Origin: Epiperipatus broadwayi
Lineage: Eukaryota > Onychophora > Udeonychophora > Euonychophora > Peripatidae
NCBI GenBank assembly: GCA_028023455.1
Contig: JAQFVV010000205.1
Span: 684,001-748,000, forward strand
Direction of reading: 5' to 3'
Length of the DNA: 64,000 bases
Shown here: in pieces, positions 24,039-36,000 of the stretch
Layout: each line of letters opens with the position of its first letter
Position numbering within the stretch: the first letter of the stretch is position 1
Notes under the pieces: generated by a model
The model's input: only the letters and a program-made list of their open reading frames with translations
Told to the model about the DNA's origin: nothing
Databases searched by the model: none
Position numbers and translations under genes: made by a program

Positions 24039-24250
24039 AAAACAGGTAAAACTCCCCATACAGTAGTGCCACTCAGTGCCAACCTGAGTAATCAATGGAT
24101 GCCAGAAGGCTTGTGCATAAAATCTCTATCTAATGGATACTCATTCATTATCCCCAGACTAGTTTCTGGCTTGTGGCCTTCTTCAGTGAGGAGTTTTGGA
24201 TCTGAGAGCACTGCACCGAGATCTTAGGATCGTGTAATGTTTAGTGGTTT
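24039..24250 (+). mobile_element. Foldback family A, single left arm with unique middle
   Basis: The first ~90 bp match the left arm at 21955 (AACAGGTAAAACTCCCCATACAGTAG...TTGTGCATAAAATC). A middle segment follows (CCCCAGACTAGTTTCTGGCTTGTGG...CTGAGAGCACTGCACC), and the copy ends TAATGTTTAGTGG, the mirrored outer end. The middle is shared with the copy at 32712, so it is probably part of the full-length element that palindromic copies have lost. Confidence 0.75.
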
Positions 24251-24254
24251 AAAT

Positions 24255-26530
24255 TATATTTATGAAATAAGAAAATATCATTGTTTTGTGGAAATAGGAT
24301 ATTAATAATAAGCAACTTTATTGTTTGAAATTCCATAGAGATGGGCCAGGGATCTTAAATTTCAGAATCTATCATTCTATCCCTGCACCAAACCTTGCAG
24401 AGTCTTTTATATTCTGCCACTATTAAGTTGTTCATTATAACTAGTGGGTGTTACTCAAAAAAATTTTCAAAAAATTAAAAAAAAAAAAAATCAAATTTAG
24501 GAATAGCTTCATTGTAGTTCATTCATTCAATTATATATATGGAAAAAACCGGCAAATAAAAAGTATATCATGGAGACTGCAAAAGAAAAGCGACCATGAT
24601 TTTGTTTTCCTTTCAGTTGGAATATGATACTTCTTCTATAGAAAAATGACATTTCATAGAAAAATGACATTTTCCCTTCATGTTCTTCTGTAAGAACAAG
24701 TCATATTTCTCACAAGAGTATGCCACACATCCCTCCAGTAGTAGGAATTATGTCATATTGCAGTTTTATTCTTTCTTTATTTCTTTCAGTCATTGCATTT
24801 ACATTTATTTATTTGAGTAACCCCTTTAACTGATTCCTACTTGATGGCTAACAGAATTTGTTATGGGATTTCAACTAGAAAGAACAATCCCAAACCTATG
24901 TGTGAGCAAAAAAAATATTCAAAGTTCACTTAGCCTGGATTCAAACTCCAGATCATAGACATGGCAAAGAGAAATACTATTTTTGTATGACTTATATTAT
25001 TTTAAAATATTTAATGAAAATGAATGCTGAAACAACAATCCTTTCAAAAAATGTGTGTACATATATATATATGAGTGCAATATAATACTTTTAATGGATG
25101 TTTTAGATGAAAATATTTAATGAATAGTTAATGAAAACCAACTGTCCCAGGCTAAAGGTTATTAGTCAGACAGTCTTATTTTACTTCTTGGCTTGAGGCA
25201 GTTGGCTTTCATTAGCTACTGTTCTAGGTAAAGTGTTTTCTAATTAAGTAATTATAAATGGATAATTCCATACATTAAATATTTCTATATATATAATTGA
25301 ATTGTTTATTGCTTAAGAATTCAAAAAAGTTTAAGCACCAAAAGTGACAAAGTTGATCCACAATTATTTTGAATTCAAAGGTCTTCCACTCTACCACTGA
25401 ACCAAACCATATAAGGCAAATTAAGAATTATTTACGTAGGATTTTATGAGAATTTTAAATGTTGCTGGAGTTATATATTTAAAAACCCTGAATTCCAAAG
25501 TCTGCCAGTATACCTTTGCATTGAACCCTGAAGAGCTATCCTTCCAATAGTCAGTTACTGATATTTTATGAACTGTGTCAAAGGATTTTCTGACTCCAAG
25601 CTGCTAATTTTAAAAATGATTTAATATATTGCCTTAAAACAATGCTGGCTTTTATTGCATCTTGATCTTATCAGTTTTGCATGTTGTGTGGTTTTGAATG
25701 GATGTAGTTTACTGATGTATTGAATGGCAATAAATTTTAAATGTAATAACATTAATTCAAGCATTTTTAATTGTATTGATGGTATGAAATTTGTAACCTT
25801 AAGTTTACTGAAAAATGTATGAGATAATGTCAAATTTGACATGTCATCAAACTTAAAATGTTGAGATATTTCCAGAATATATCAGTATTATATCAATATT
25901 TGGAGATAATAGAAATGTTTTTTGACAATTACAACACAAATTGACAGAAAAAAGGAAACCATTTAACATTGAGACTATTAAATCAGTATTAACTGTAACA
26001 TATAAAAATATAATTTACATCAAATAAAAAAAATGCAAATTGTTGTCTAATAAATTGTCATTATTCTTTTCATTCTCTCTACACTTTACTTTATTTTAGT
26101 TTTTAATCATTTGGCTTGGTATCCTAGGACCCAGGCATCATCAGGTTTTTATGCCATTTATGCCATTGGTTTCTTAGATATCATAACTATAACAGTAGTA
26201 CTTTATTATTTGTGAAACCACAGTTTAATTCATCAAATAATACAGAATAAATCTTTCTAATCATTAAATTGTGCTCTTTTAATCATTTTTTAATGGGGTG
26301 GGTTATTTTACTGTTGATTAGGAAAAGAAAAAATAGATATGTTTAATTAGCAGAATTTGCATAAATGTTTAATTGAGAAAAGATAAGAATATTGGGCAAA
26401 AGAAAAAACTTCAAAAACTGTCTGTATGGCAATGGAAATTAAGCCCATGAATTACCTAGGTTAATGTTTGGTTAGAATGTCACCTTTAATTCAGATTCTT
26501 AAATTTAAAGATCAGTGGTTTTATTATCTT
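24255..26530. other. AT-rich stretch, no gene; degenerate SINE fragments
   Basis: No exon seen. Minus-strand tRNA-like pieces (for example GGTTTGGTTCAGTGGTAGAG near 25395-25420, and one near 24350-24420) suggest an old tRNA-derived SINE distinct from the tRNA-Val-like one at 26951. Confidence 0.35.
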
Positions 26531-26533
26531 CAA

Positions 26534-26600
26534 ACAGGCAAAACTCTCTACACGTATTGCCATTTATTGGTACTGTCACTGATCAGGTCAGCAACATCTC
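26534..26600 (+). repeat. Foldback family A, arm fragment
   Basis: CAAACAGGCAAAACTCTCTACAC followed by a diverged 'gccatttattggtactgtc' resembles the outer part of the family A arm. It is short and worn. Confidence 0.45.
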
Positions 26601-26950
26601 AAGGAAAAAGAAAAATTGTATCACTTAAAATGTCTTTGTTATATACTAACTTATATTTGTTCTAGACTTTGAAAATGGCTCAGGACTTGACTAAAATCAA
26701 TAACAAAATAACTAATAATCTATTAAAAATTTACAGGAAAGATAGTTGTTACAAAAAACACAACAATTGAACAGTACATTTTCTACTGAAACATGGTAAT
26801 GTATGACAAAAAGAAGGAATATGAAAGATTTTAAAAGTGATCTATTTAGAAATTGTATAAAATAGTATGAAAAAAAATTAATAATGACATGTGGAAATAA
26901 TTCTGAATTGGGAAAAAAAAAATTATAAAACTGAATAAAAATTTCAAAAA

Positions 26951-27050
26951 TGTGGTCGAGAGGTCAGCGACAGCTGCTTTACAAGCAGTTGTCCCAGGTT
27001 AGTGGGTTCACTTCCTGGATGATGCTATGACACATGAGGAAAAAAAAAGT
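26951..27050 (+). repeat. tRNA-derived SINE
   Basis: The head folds like a tRNA: TGGTCGAGAGGTCAGCGACA (A-box region), an anticodon arm CTGC-TTTACAA-GCAG with a TAC triplet (Val-type), and a B-box GGGTTCACTTCC. An unrelated part (GATGATGCTATGACACATGAG) and an A-rich tail follow. A second copy lies on the minus strand at 40543-40641, so this is a SINE and not a tRNA gene. Transcription would be by RNA polymerase III from the internal boxes. Confidence 0.8.
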
Positions 27051-27184
27051 TAAACACCATATTTATATTGAAAGAAAAGTTGTTTCAACTATATATTTAA
27101 AAAAAAACCATGGAATTATTAGTAAAAGGGAGTGGACATTATGAAATGTGTAGGAGAGTAGAAATATAAACTTATACAAATATA

Positions 27185-27475
27185 AAAGTAGCAGGATTTG
27201 ATCTTAAGATTTTCAGTCTATATTTGTCCTCCACTTCATCTCAATGAACTAATGCACATGACCACATACATGTGAAAAAGATGGATGATCCCCAATATAC
27301 ATATTTCACACATAACCAACACTCATCAATGGGCCTGATTATAATCTCCAATACAAAATTCAATCAGTGCTCAGCTTATATTAAGATAGAAATGAATATA
27401 GACTGAAAATCTTAAGTTCAAATCTTTCTACTTTCATATATAAGAAACATTAGTATACTGAATGAATAGACTAAT
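27185..27475. repeat. Foldback family B copy (gapped)
   Basis: Has the left arm (GATTTGATCTTAAGATTTTC...CACATGACCACATACATG), the inner 'cccaatatacatatttcaca' block and CAATCAGTGCTCAGCTTATA, then jumps to a short right arm (ATATAGACTGAAAATCTTAAG). It ends at an AGTATACTGAATGAATAG block also found after the next copy. Confidence 0.75.
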
Positions 27476-27564
27476 TACATATTGTGTTGGAAATAAATTA
27501 CACCATAGTATAAGTTCAGCCTATTCTCTCTCCTATTAATATATATGGATATATAATAGTCTGA

Positions 27565-27975
27565 TAATATGAGAGATTAGACTGACATAATGTCTATATG
27601 GGTATGACTACAATATCAAATCCAATAAGGACTTTGAGCATTCCAACATTAGTTTTTTAATGAAATGGATGGTTGAATAATTGGAAGGGTGAGAAGTTTG
27701 AAGCCTGTCCATTAAAGTTTAAGGAATTGTTATCTTAATATAAGCTGAGCACTGATAGTATATATGTGTTAAAGATTGTGATCTGGTCCAACTGATGAGT
27801 GCTGTTTCTGCATGAAATACATATATTGGGGATCATCTATATTTTTTGCATTATGTGGTCATGTGTATTGGTTGATTGAGATGGAGTGGAGGATGGATAT
27901 AGACTGAAAATCCTAAGTTCAAATTCCACTACTTACATATATAAGACACATTCAGTATACTGAATGAAAAGATTA
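27565..27975. repeat. Foldback family B copy (right two thirds)
   Basis: Co-linear with 42940-43293: TATGACTACAATATCA..., GAAGCCTGTCCATTAAAG, AGCTGAGCACTGAT, ATCTGGTCCAACTGATGAG, the ATGTGGTCATGTGTATTGG arm and its end. It lies in opposite orientation to the preceding copy over their shared inner block, so 27185-27975 is itself a large imperfect inverted repeat. Confidence 0.75.
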
Positions 27976-27989
27976 ATTAAAACATGAAA

Positions 27990-29240
27990 GTAAAGTAATC
28001 CTTACAATTACTATATCTTCTGAACTGCTTCGGCATAAAATTAATTCTATGAAGAAGAAGAGAAAAGCTCCAGAAAGTGACAAAATTATTATTGATACTT
28101 TAAAAGAGGTAGATGAATAAATAGAAAAGAAGTTGTCAAAACGATAAATAACTAAATGATAAAGTTGTATCAGATCATTAGAAAATTCAGTCATAATATT
28201 AATTGATATTTAAGAAAGATCAAAATAATTACAACTTCTCTACAATGAACTTTGGATTAAAACAAGATCTAACTATTGAGAGAAATTATAGAAAAAATCA
28301 ATGAATATGAATTGTTTTAGATTTGTGGTTTACAAAAAGACATTTTCACAATACTAAAACTTTGGATTATCAAAATATAGATTCAGATATCATATTCTGA
28401 AGAATATTTGTCAAAATGCAATAGATAACATGGTGATACTAAGAAAGTTAATACTGAGAAGGATATATTCCAAATCTCCAAAACTGCAGTTTACCAATAA
28501 ATATTTTGTGGATTAAAATGAAAACTGAGAGAGTAAAAGTAAATGGAGAATATTCAAGTCATCTATATTTTGCAGATGATGTGGTTGTTTTTGAAAATAA
28601 GGCTTCAGAGCTTCAGTTAAATGTTTCTAGAGTTACCAGATGAAAGTAAAAAAATAGGACTAAAGTTAAATGGTAAAGAGACTAAACTAATGCTCAATGG
28701 AATTTTTAGAAAAAAGAAAATAAAGATTGGTAATGATGGATTTAACTAATATCTACAAATATCTTGGTCAGATGCACGAAATTAATCATAAAATTAAACT
28801 TGGATGGAGTGCTTTTAGTTGAAATAACTCAGTATTAAAAAGAAAGGTGTTTGAAAAGGAAGGTTTTTAATGCATGTGTTTTACCAGTTTTTACTTATGA
28901 CTCTGAGATTTTAATTAATAGAAACACAATTCAGAGACTTCAAACCAAAGGTATATATTAGTAGTAATAAGAAAATGAAGATGAAATATATCAGTGAAAG
29001 ATAAAACAAGTATCACTGATATTATTGAAAGCAATGGAGCTGGGCCGGTCTTATTGCTAAAAGCGATAGTAAATTGATAGTTGAAGAGATTGTAGGAGAC
29101 CTAAAAAAAGATCATTAATATTAGATGGATAGATAAAGTTTACTGGTGTGATAAAGTTAAGAAAGACTAGATTTTTTTCTAAAAACATTTAACAATTAAA
29201 CTTGCTGATTGAAAGTCCGACATAAAATTGCAAATAAGTA
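27990..29240 (+). pseudogene. Degraded RTE reverse-transcriptase copy
   Basis: DNA-level match to the RTE element at 62870-64000. An 'ATATCTTCTGAACTGCTTCG' block is followed by AAGAAGAAGAGAAAAGCTCC, then after a gap TTTGCAGATGATGTGGTTGTTTTTG (the FADDVVVF catalytic box, near 28573) and the thumb region up to 29160 (GAAGAGATTGTAGGAGACC). It has many stops, frameshifts and internal deletions, with the palm region between fingers and the FADD box compressed. It is a dead copy. Confidence 0.8.
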
Positions 29241-29439
29241 TGTATGTGTATATATATTTTGTCACTTTTATTGGTTCTATTTAAATAATATTGATGCATT
29301 TTTTAACCTAAAAGAAATAGCTTTCTTTTTTCATTTTTGTATAGCAACATTTATCACGTTTTGTGTTATTTGACAGTAGGATTAATAAAAAAAATTTGCT
29401 ACCAAACTTTTAAAGTGGTTTTCATATTTTTTTTTTTTG

Positions 29440-29740
29440 CCATTAATTTCCGACCACACGTATTTACTAATATTAGCGCCCTCTATACGATCTTTATCTT
29501 GTGAATTAAAATGAAATTAATACTTGGTTTAAATAGTTTACGAGATTATAATTTATTTATTTTTCAACTTATATATATTAAATAATGATGCAAATGATAT
29601 ACTTTGAAATTATAAACATTTAACATTTTAAAAACCATATTTTTAATACTTGTTTTTTTAAATACAATGAGTGAATGTCTGCGCCTTATGGTTTTGCAAT
29701 TAGTGTATTCATCGTCTATCCTCGTGACTTAGGTTCAATA
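29440..29740. other. Minor CpG-containing stretch, unassigned
   Basis: CpGs reappear (TTCCGACCACACGTATT, TAGCGCCCTCTATACGATC, ATCGTCTATCCTCGTGAC) in otherwise CpG-poor DNA. No ORF or exon was recognised. It could be a worn element end or a weak regulatory island. Confidence 0.2.
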
Positions 29741-30034
29741 TAGGTGAAACTTTTAAAATTTTTGTAAGTAGCCTAGATAAAGTAACCATTCAATTATTGA
29801 TTGCTAAATTTAATACATAATTATTTTAAATTAAAAGACGAATCAAGAAAGGAAAAGCATGTCCCTGCCCCCCCCCCCATATCCCTCTATTCCCAACCAA
29901 TAGTTGATTGGTTTATGAATAGTGCTTTTCATTCTTCTGATAAAAAAAGATGGCATGGATTTTTTGTTATATAAGATAAAATTCATAAAATAGTGCTGGT
30001 TTAAACTTCTTTCTGTATTATTTGCATATAGTAT

Positions 30035-30245
30035 TATAAGTAGAGGGATTTGAACTCAGGATTTTTCAATATATTCATCCTCAACTCCATCTCAAGCAAC
30101 CAATACACATGATCATACCCATGCAAAAAGATACATGATCCCTAATATATGTATGTGTATCGGTTGCTTGAGATTGAAAGGAGGGTAAATAGACTAAAAA
30201 TCCTGAGTTCAAATCCCTCTACTTACACATATAAAATATTCAGTA
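30035..30245. mobile_element. Foldback family B, compact hairpin copy
   Basis: Only the two arms remain: GAGGGATTTGAACTCAGGAT...CAATACACATGATCATACC facing its mirror TGTGTATCGGTTGCTTGAGA...CCTGAGTTCAAATCCCTC, with a loop of about 40 bp containing GATCCCTAATATATG. This is a near-perfect ~190-bp hairpin, the deleted form of the element at 42820. Confidence 0.8.
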
Positions 30246-30442
30246 TAAGCATGTTAGATATTATCTTAGAATTATATTTAGTAGTATACTGAATCTCACA
30301 AATGTAGCTGCATTTCTTTTAGCTGTAGTGAGTGAATGTTTTAAATGCATGCTAAAAAAACGACATTTAGGTTATCATATCTAAACTTTTAATGAATAGA
30401 CAAAATATTTAAAAACACCATTACATCCTATCCATACAATGA

Positions 30443-30780
30443 AAAAGATGTCATGCATGCGAGTTGTCCTCTTGTGGAGAATTCCAGAGTTTAGAATAGT
30501 TCTCTAGTTATCTCTAGAGATACCATGCAAAAGATGTCATGCATGCGAGTTGTCCTCTTGTGGAGAATTCCAGAGTTTAAAATAGTTCTCTAGTTATCTC
30601 TAGAGATACCATGCAAAAGATGTCATGCATGCGAGTTGTCCTCTTGTGGAGAATTCCAGAGTTTAAAATAGTTCTCTAGTTATCTCTAGAGATACCATGC
30701 AAAAGATGTCATGCATGCGAGTTGTCCTCTTGTGGAGAATTCCAGAGTTTAAAATAGTTCTCTAGTTATCTCTAGAGATA
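30443..30780. repeat. 86-bp minisatellite, about four copies
   Basis: The unit starts AAAAGATGTCATGCATGCGA and ends CTCTAGAGATACCATGC; starts are at 30443, 30529, 30615 and 30701, and the last unit is cut short. Copies are almost identical (one G/A difference in the first), so the array is young. Each unit contains palindromes (ATGCATGC and TCTCTAGAGA). Confidence 0.95.
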
Positions 30781-30789
30781 GATGTGTAA

Positions 30790-32700
30790 CACCTTATTAA
30801 TGCTATATAGCATTAAATGTTAAAAATTAATAATTAATAGTAAAACATTCGCAAAAAGTTAGATAATGCTTCTTTAAGATGCTTTAAATCTGTTGTTTAT
30901 CACAAGTATTACAATAATTTTAATATTTGTTAGAAGTTAAATTAGCTTATACTTTATTAAAACATATTAAAGAATAGTGAAGAAACACAAAAATGAAAGT
31001 TGTGTATATATTTTTAAAATTCTTTTGTTTACATAAATGCATTAAAAAAAGTTAAAAATTAATTTTCTTTTGTATTCACTAATAAAAGTTTGGGATGAAA
31101 AATAATTTTCATAAACTTTCAAATTAATACGAAGTATGAAAACCAGCAAGCTATGTTTGAATGAACCATCAGTAAACATAAAATGTAGAATGAGCCCACT
31201 TAGTCATTAGTTTTGATCATATATAAGCATAATATTTATTGACATACATATAAACAATGTGATTTATATATACCAATGTAATTTCAAATCAACTATAAGT
31301 CATTCAGAAATCACTAGGGGAAACTAAACCTCATAGATGTAAATATAACTTTTTGAAAGCAGAAATATAGATGAAATTAATAGGGAGAACGGAAAGCACA
31401 GTGAGGTGTATAGTTGTCTTATATAAAAATCATATTCTGCATATAAGTCATCAGCAAATGTTATGCTTATATATAATCAAAGCTAAATTGTAGATAGGGC
31501 TCATTCTACATATTATATTTATTGACAGTTAGTTCATATGCAGCTCACTAGGGATTTTCAGTATTTCCTATTAATTTCAGTTATATTCATGCTATTAAAA
31601 AGTTATATTTAAATTTGCAAAATCTTCTTGTTGTATCAGCAACAATCTATTCATTAAATAAAAAAATGATTTTATTTATCTAATAAATAAATAATTCACA
31701 AGTCAGATTTCAGCATTAAATACAAAAAAAAAAAAAAAATGGCGTTATTTGCAATTTATTTAAATGTGTCTTTAGGAATTGACTGATCAATTTGGGAAAG
31801 ATGAAAAAAAATTATTTTCTTACTTTTTAATGCACTTATGTGAATAAAAACATTTCTTTTAAAAAGTATAATTTTTTATTTTCTACTTTTTAGTTTTATG
31901 AATGTAACAATTATTGAAATTAGTTTTCCACGAATTATTTAGTTTTAAATTACATTGGAACACACACTACTAGCACATAGGTGCATTTAACATCAGAGTC
32001 AGATTCAAAATTTAAATTTTTATTATTTTTTTAGTAAAATTATTTGAAAACTCTTTGAAAAAGCATCATTGGGAATACATATGTATGCAATAATTTAACT
32101 AGATTGGATATTGAAAATTGGATGAAAATTAAATTACAAGATTTTATCTAAATAGAAAGATATAGGGGGTTTGAACTCAGACCCCTATATTTACAATTAA
32201 GTTCCAGATATAAGAGTGCTTGTATTTCAAATTTAAATAGAAAGGCTAAAAAAAAACAGAATATGTTAAATAAAAACATCTAATAAAAAAAAGATACTTG
32301 ATACAGTTTTTAATTAATTATTCAGTTTTAAATTACAAAGAATTTCATATAGCCTTACTAGTGTCAATATTATATATAAAATAAAAATTTTAATTTTTTC
32401 CTACTTTTTTTCTTCTAAAATTGCTTTCAAAAGATATATGCACACAAGTTTCAATTAGATCAGAAATTAGGTCATTGATTAAATTAAAATACAAGAATTT
32501 ACCTAATCAGATTATAAAACAGACTAAATTAAAGTGTACACAAAATATTGTTACCTGTCAGGTATTGCAGTGGTATCAGAAAAAATTATAGAAAAAGGAT
32601 AATTAATATTTATTATTAATTATACAGAGCATGAGAAGTTTGATAATTCATAATTGTCATATTAACAATAATAATAAGAAGAATTATTAAAATGTAATGT
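30790..32700. other. AT-rich stretch, no gene seen
   Basis: Nothing beyond long A/T runs (for example poly-A at 31724-31739) was recognised. Confidence 0.4.
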
Positions 32701-32711
32701 AATTTGTATTC

Positions 32712-33052
32712 TTAAACAGTAGCAAACTCTCCATACAGTAGTGCCACCTAGTGCAAGCCTTAATAATCAATGAATGCAGGAAAGTTTGTGCATAAAATCC
32801 CTATCTAGTGCCTACTCTTCCAATATCCCCAAACTAGTTTTTTAGCTGTGGCTTTCATCAGTGAGAAGCCTTGAATCTAAGACAACTGCACCTAGATATT
32901 AGACACTAAATAGAGATTTTATGCACAAATCTTGCAACCATTGATTAGTAAGGCTTGCACTAGATGGCACTATTGTGTGGAGGGTTTACTACTATTTAAA
33001 CAACTTGTGTAAGCATAGTGAAGTGAAGATAATATCATGTTTTTGTGGTTTA
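32712..33052. mobile_element. Foldback family A, longest copy
   Basis: The left arm (CTCCATACAGTAGTGCCACC...TTGTGCATAAAATCC) is followed by the middle segment (CCCCAAACTAGTTTTTTAGC...ACAACTGCACCTAGATA) and a full right arm (AGATTTTATGCACAAATC...AGATGGCACTATTGTGTGGA...ACTTGTGTAAGC). It contains all parts seen in other copies, but no ORF, so the family is non-autonomous. Confidence 0.85.
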
Positions 33053-33054
33053 AT

Positions 33055-36000
33055 CTGTATTTTCTTCTAATTTCCACCAATGTGTGTTCATAAAAATTAC
33101 TTTTGTACAGATTTTCTCAAATGAGACAAAAATTTGTGTATAGTTATAAGAGATATGAAAAATGAATAAATTACAATTAGTATAATAGTGATTAGATATC
33201 AGAAAACTTGCTCCCACTGAAGAATCTAGGATATGTTACTCTTCGGCATGTACACATATGCTGATTATAATATAATCTCTCTAGGAATTACATATGTCAA
33301 ATATCTACACCCTATAACAAAAAATTATATGAGAAAAAAATGTGCATTTGTGAAAAGGTGACTGGATATTTCGAATCAATGCATTTTTATGTAGCAATAT
33401 GGTTTAGCTATTCAACAAAATAGTTTTGACATGATTGTATCATAAATTATGTCATGAAATTTAAAGATGTGTTTTATGCTTTAATAACAGTTTTGTGTAC
33501 TTTAAATTAAAATGTAATATCATCATGTTTCATCATGGATTGAGATCATATCATAAATCATGATTCGTATACACTAGAACCTCAAAATTTTTATGATGAA
33601 TAACCAAAATATGTCATATATAATGCATGCATTAATTCAGAGATGTCATTTCAAGAAGCATGGAGGGAGACCCAGTTGTCAGGAACTTTTCCACAGGGAT
33701 ACTGTTCATGAATATGTTAGGAGAATCATAGTTTTATTCATGAAAAATCCACTTGTCTCTCTGCCATATTTGGCATCTGTCCATTCATTATAGAATCTGG
33801 CCAGATCTATTAATTTACCATTTTACATGGACAGTTATCTCCAAATGTTCAACTTTTAAATAATTTCTCATGTTATATTCTATAGAATTCATTAAACTAA
33901 ATCCTCACAATCGGCATTAAATGAGATTTAAATATATCTTCACTTTCCATCAATTTTGCAAAAGCCTTGAACTGCCCAATGTGGAATGCAAAAATCCCCA
34001 GGTCTAGAATATGGGACAAACATTTTTATTCAATTTGAAATAACCCTAGACACATTAAGCATTTGATGCTATATCAAATGTAACCCGTGATTGATTTTCT
34101 TCTTCTAGACATCTCTCAGACGATTGTGCAGCAGATGTGCTAAATGTCTCTCTATTTACAAATCAATAGCTTTTGATTCTAAAATAGCATTTTTATTCCG
34201 CTGATCTAAGCTTTTAGGTGGTCATTTTTTATTTTCTTCAACTTGTCTGATCCCAGATGTATTCCTCAAATCTTTTTATCTTTTTAAAAATATTATAGCT
34301 TCTGGATTATATAAATTGTGAATAGAATTATTGTTGTACTGTTCTTGTGCCACACTCATTTTTATTTTTATTAAATTTTAATTTTTGTGTGTCTGATATT
34401 ATTATATGTACAGGTTTGATGAATCGTGTATATATGCATATACACACATTACAATAAATACAGAGTATAATTCTGATTTTTCTTAATAATAGCTGCTAAC
34501 ATGCAGAAATAAAAGCATACAACAGATTAAAGAAATGCAAAATGACTTCTTAATCAACATGTTTCAGATTTAAACATAAAGTGCTCAAGTAAAAGAATGG
34601 TTTGGAAATTAATATTTATTTTTGAAAAAATATGTAAGATTTAAAACGAACTTATTTTTCTAGTCCAATAATAAAACCAACTGGATTTGATTGTCCTAGA
34701 CATTATTAAAGTGTCATCATTATGTTCAAGGCAATCCATAGTTGCTACACTTATCTATTTAGTAAATAAAATTTAACAGCCATGGACTTATTCAGATATG
34801 GACAAACACAAGCCATGAGTCATATGGTTAATGATTGTCAAATCTAAGACTACAGGGGCAGAATTGAAGGAGTTAAAAGCCATTAATGATTCAATCTGAG
34901 TTTGGAATTTCTCCATATTCCTTTATAGTTTGTTAATAATTAGCTGTCTAAAAATATCTATACATTAAATTAGAATTTATTTAATTAAAGTCTGATCTAT
35001 TTTGATTGAAACCAAACTTTATGTATATAAGTACTAGCATGCACCAAAGTGCACCAGAGTGTTTGCCACTCTGAAAAATATTTCACACCTTTAAACTTTT
35101 TATGTATGATATTTACATTGCAAGTAATATTTTCAAAACGTTTTAAATATAATGTTCAAAAATAATACAAATATAATAATATGATAATTTATTTTATTTT
35201 ATGGGCAACACATTTCAACACAGATAATTGAATATATAATCTGTGTTCATCATCAATCATTATCAATCCATTGCAGAATGAAGGTCTCTTTCAATCCATC
35301 TTCTCCAATCTTTAACTTCTCTTCTCCACATAATTTTAAATAATGATTGTTTAAATAGTAATAAATATTTATTTTATATATATATATAGGATTTGACTGA
35401 CGCTGTGTATATTGGCAACTGAGGGTTGGTTTGTTCCAGTTATAAATTTCTTATGGCTTCATTTTATAATGACTTCGTTTTTGTAATGAATATTTTCTTA
35501 AGCATGGTTAATGTTTATATCTTTATAAAAAACAACAATAATGAAGAATTAATATTTAAATATTTTATGTATGAAGTTTTCAGAATAGATGTGATTTTTA
35601 TGTCATTACCTAGAATATTGTAGTCGAAAGTTAAGCTTATATATACTAAGCATTTTACCCATTGCTTAATTTTGTATCCCTCAGTGTATAGGTTACTGTG
35701 GTAATAGGTATTGTGATAAGAGTGGCTTAGTTTGTTTTGGCAACGTCTCAGATTGTTGATCATGCATGTGTTTGTTGATTTATTAATTTAGATATGGGTA
35801 ACTATTACAACGGCATTATTATTTTACTTTTTAAATAAATTATTTTGTTTAATAATAAATTATTTTGTTTCTTTTATTATTGATTATTACTTGAATTATA
35901 AAATATTGATATGCCAAATTAATGGTGTCCAAATGTAACTCATGCTGAATAAACGTCTTTTATTTTAAAATTATTATTAGTTGGAATACTTTCAATTTGT

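Noticed and set aside
26951-27020. Functional tRNA-Val gene
   Set aside because: Stems are imperfect and a SINE body with an A-rich end follows; a second copy with the same body exists at 40543-40641.
30443-30780. CRISPR-like repeat array
   Set aside because: The units are contiguous 86-bp tandem repeats without unique spacers in a eukaryotic context; this is a minisatellite.
34111-34200. Candidate exon after TTTTCTTCTTCTAG
   Set aside because: All frames stop within about 12-32 codons, no donor is convincing, and neither peptide is recognisable.
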